From NCBI GenBank assembly GCA_001801825.1, contig MGYR01000041.1, positions 1-7,698 on the forward strand: 7,698 nucleotides of DNA, read 5' to 3'. This DNA comes from Gammaproteobacteria bacterium RIFCSPLOWO2_02_FULL_56_15 (lineage in GTDB: Bacteria > Pseudomonadota > Gammaproteobacteria > Eutrophobiales > Eutrophobiaceae). Numbering within the stretch: position 1 is the stretch's first letter; every line of letters begins with the position of its first letter. The notes below the pieces were generated by a model. The model had not been told where the DNA came from and made no database searches. It was given only the letters and a program-made list of their open reading frames with translations. Shown in pieces: positions 7,044-7,698 of this stretch. The translations under genes and the position numbers were made by a program.

Positions 7044-7258
7044 GTAGACAGATTTTCGCGGCAGTGGGACAAATCCGCCGGCTTGCACTTGCTTGGCTGC
7101 GCGACAATGAGCGCAGTCACCTGGAGAGACCCCCGCTGTTTCAGTCTTGGATCGATGCGGCCTATCGGCAGTGCTTCGAGCATCAGCGGGACAAACGTTT
7201 TGCGCAACGCCGGCGCCGTTCCTGGCAGCAGATCGAGCGATCGCTGATCGAGAATTAA
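7040..7258 (+). CDS. Small basic hypothetical protein overlapping prmC
   Basis: I do not recognise this 72-residue reading frame. Its ATG (7040-7042) overlaps the prmC TGA as ATGA, the same coupling seen at lolB-ispE, and GGGG at 7028-7031 lies 8 bases upstream as a modest ribosome site. By hand count about 47 of 72 codons end in G or C, which fits the coding style of the neighbours. The product is strongly basic (14 Arg, 1 Lys against 8 acidic residues), with RRRR at 57-60 and aromatic/Trp positions at 19, 37 and 62. Residues 5-20 and 35-50 could be amphipathic helices. There is no signal peptide, membrane segment or Cys/His metal cluster. It ends 36 bases before the palindromic repeat. It may be a genuine lineage-specific small gene, or a chance frame at the end of the operon. 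Confidence 0.5.
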   Translation: MSRQIFAAVGQIRRLALAWLRDNERSHLERPPLFQSWIDAAYRQCFEHQRDKRFAQRRRRSWQQIERSLIEN

Positions 7259-7294
7259 GAACGACTAACCGGAAGAATATCTTATGCGCGTTCT

Positions 7295-7390
7295 CCCTCA
7301 TCCCAACCCTTCTCGACTCTGGTTCCGGACTTCGTCCTACCTCCCCCATCCCTGGGGTCGTCCCGGAGGGAGAAGGGCAAGGGGTGAGGG
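7295..7390. repeat. Imperfect palindromic dispersed-repeat-like element
   Basis: The left arm at 7295-7314 (CCCTCATCCC, then AACCCTTCTC) is complementary to the right arm at 7370-7390 apart from one mismatch and a small central bulge, giving roughly 17 pairs. Inside are two smaller hairpins: GGAC-TTC-GTCC at 7327-7337 and CCCCA-TCCC-TGGGG at 7344-7357. The C/T-rich versus G/A-rich arms resemble the common intergenic palindromes whose chance translations read LTPxPSP. It lies between convergent transcription units, where such elements are often tolerated. It could fold in RNA from either strand and may help end transcription or protect 3' ends, but no T-tract follows it directly. Copy number in the genome cannot be seen here. 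Confidence 0.7.
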
Positions 7391-7458
7391 CCAATTGTTT
7401 AAATCGCCACGGGTAATTTTGTCAGAGACTCTAGGTTAGTCGGACCGATTTTGGTTTT

Positions 7459-7698
7459 TTATACCAGCGCGGCGATACGCTCATACTGCACTTGCAGGCT
7501 GGCAAATGCGGTACAGGTTTCCTCCAGCCGTTGCCGTTCCTTCTCCACTACTTCCAGAGGGGCTCGCGCCACAAAATTCCGGTTGTCCAATTTTCCCTTG
7601 AGGCGGTCAATCTCGGCCTGCTTGCGTCCCAGTTCGTCTTGCAAACGGGTCAGCTCGGCTCCGAGATCGATCAACTCGGCCAGAGGCACCAGCAGGGT
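7459..7698 (-). CDS. valS: Valyl-tRNA synthetase, C-terminal end (cut by window edge)
   Basis: The last 79 codons of a minus-strand gene running off the right edge. The sequence TLLVPLAELIDLGAELTRLQ leads into a heptad-like charged helix (DELGRKQAEIDRLKGKL), then NRNFVARAPLEVVEKERQRL and a second helix ending YERIAALV. This is the C-terminal coiled-coil arm of bacterial ValRS, which contacts the outer corner of tRNA-Val; NxxFVxxAPxxVVxKE is its signature. The catalytic and editing domains lie outside the window, so the whole enzyme cannot be judged. The stop is TAA at 7461-7459. It converges with the hemA cluster, with 200 bases between the small ORF and this stop. No textbook terminator for valS was found in that gap apart from the palindrome. 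Confidence 0.93.
   Translation of the reverse strand, partial: TLLVPLAELIDLGAELTRLQDELGRKQAEIDRLKGKLDNRNFVARAPLEVVEKERQRLEETCTAFASLQVQYERIAALV

Noticed and set aside
7023..7394. A 123-codon minus-strand frame beginning LTPCPSPSG-like
   Set aside because: Its start codon is TTG and its first part is simply the translated palindromic repeat; the remainder is antisense to the small ORF. Such LTPxPSP translations are common annotation artefacts.
7436..7460. Possible intrinsic terminator: TCGGACCGA followed by TTTTGGTTTTTT
   Set aside because: The palindrome TCGGACCGA leaves no room for a hairpin loop, and the alternative ACC/GGT stem is only 3 pairs. The T-rich run alone is not enough.

Overview
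The window carries a compact, ordinary housekeeping region of a gammaproteobacterium. The evidence is the gene order and protein sequence: glutamyl-tRNA reductase, peptide release factor 1 and its methyltransferase read rightward. Diverging from them, a TPR lipoprotein, LolB, IspE and a glutamine tRNA read leftward. From general knowledge, this layout resembles Pseudomonas and purple-sulfur-type gammaproteobacteria more than enterics, where lolB sits directly beside hemA with no TPR gene between. The exact genus cannot be named from this sequence alone.

Left part, minus strand (about 1-3531). Reading leftward from the divergent promoter region come a 597-residue TPR lipoprotein, a 133-base gap with a possible promoter, then lolB (outer-membrane lipoprotein receptor) and ispE (isoprenoid precursor kinase). 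lolB and ispE share a 4-base ATGA overlap. A tRNA-Gln(TTG) follows 15 bases after ispE and is cut by the window edge. No promoter is visible between ispE and the tRNA, so they are probably co-transcribed.

Divergent control region (3532-3751). It has a good sigma70-type promoter for hemA (TATAAT with a recognisable -35) and a weaker candidate facing the TPR gene.

Right part, plus strand (3752-7258). hemA, prfA and prmC form a tight cluster, and a 72-codon reading frame of unknown function overlaps the prmC stop by 4 bases. HemA makes glutamate semialdehyde from Glu-tRNA, the first committed step of tetrapyrrole synthesis. PrfA terminates translation at UAA/UAG, and PrmC methylates the GGQ glutamine of PrfA and PrfB, so two of the three work on one process. 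At 7295-7390 there is an imperfect palindromic element of the dispersed-repeat kind. The 3' end of valS (valyl-tRNA synthetase) follows on the minus strand, convergent with the cluster.

I found no phage, defence island, CRISPR array, transposase or new multi-gene system. The items most worth a second look are the small basic ORF translationally linked to prmC, the palindromic repeat behind it, and the little-studied TPR lipoprotein.
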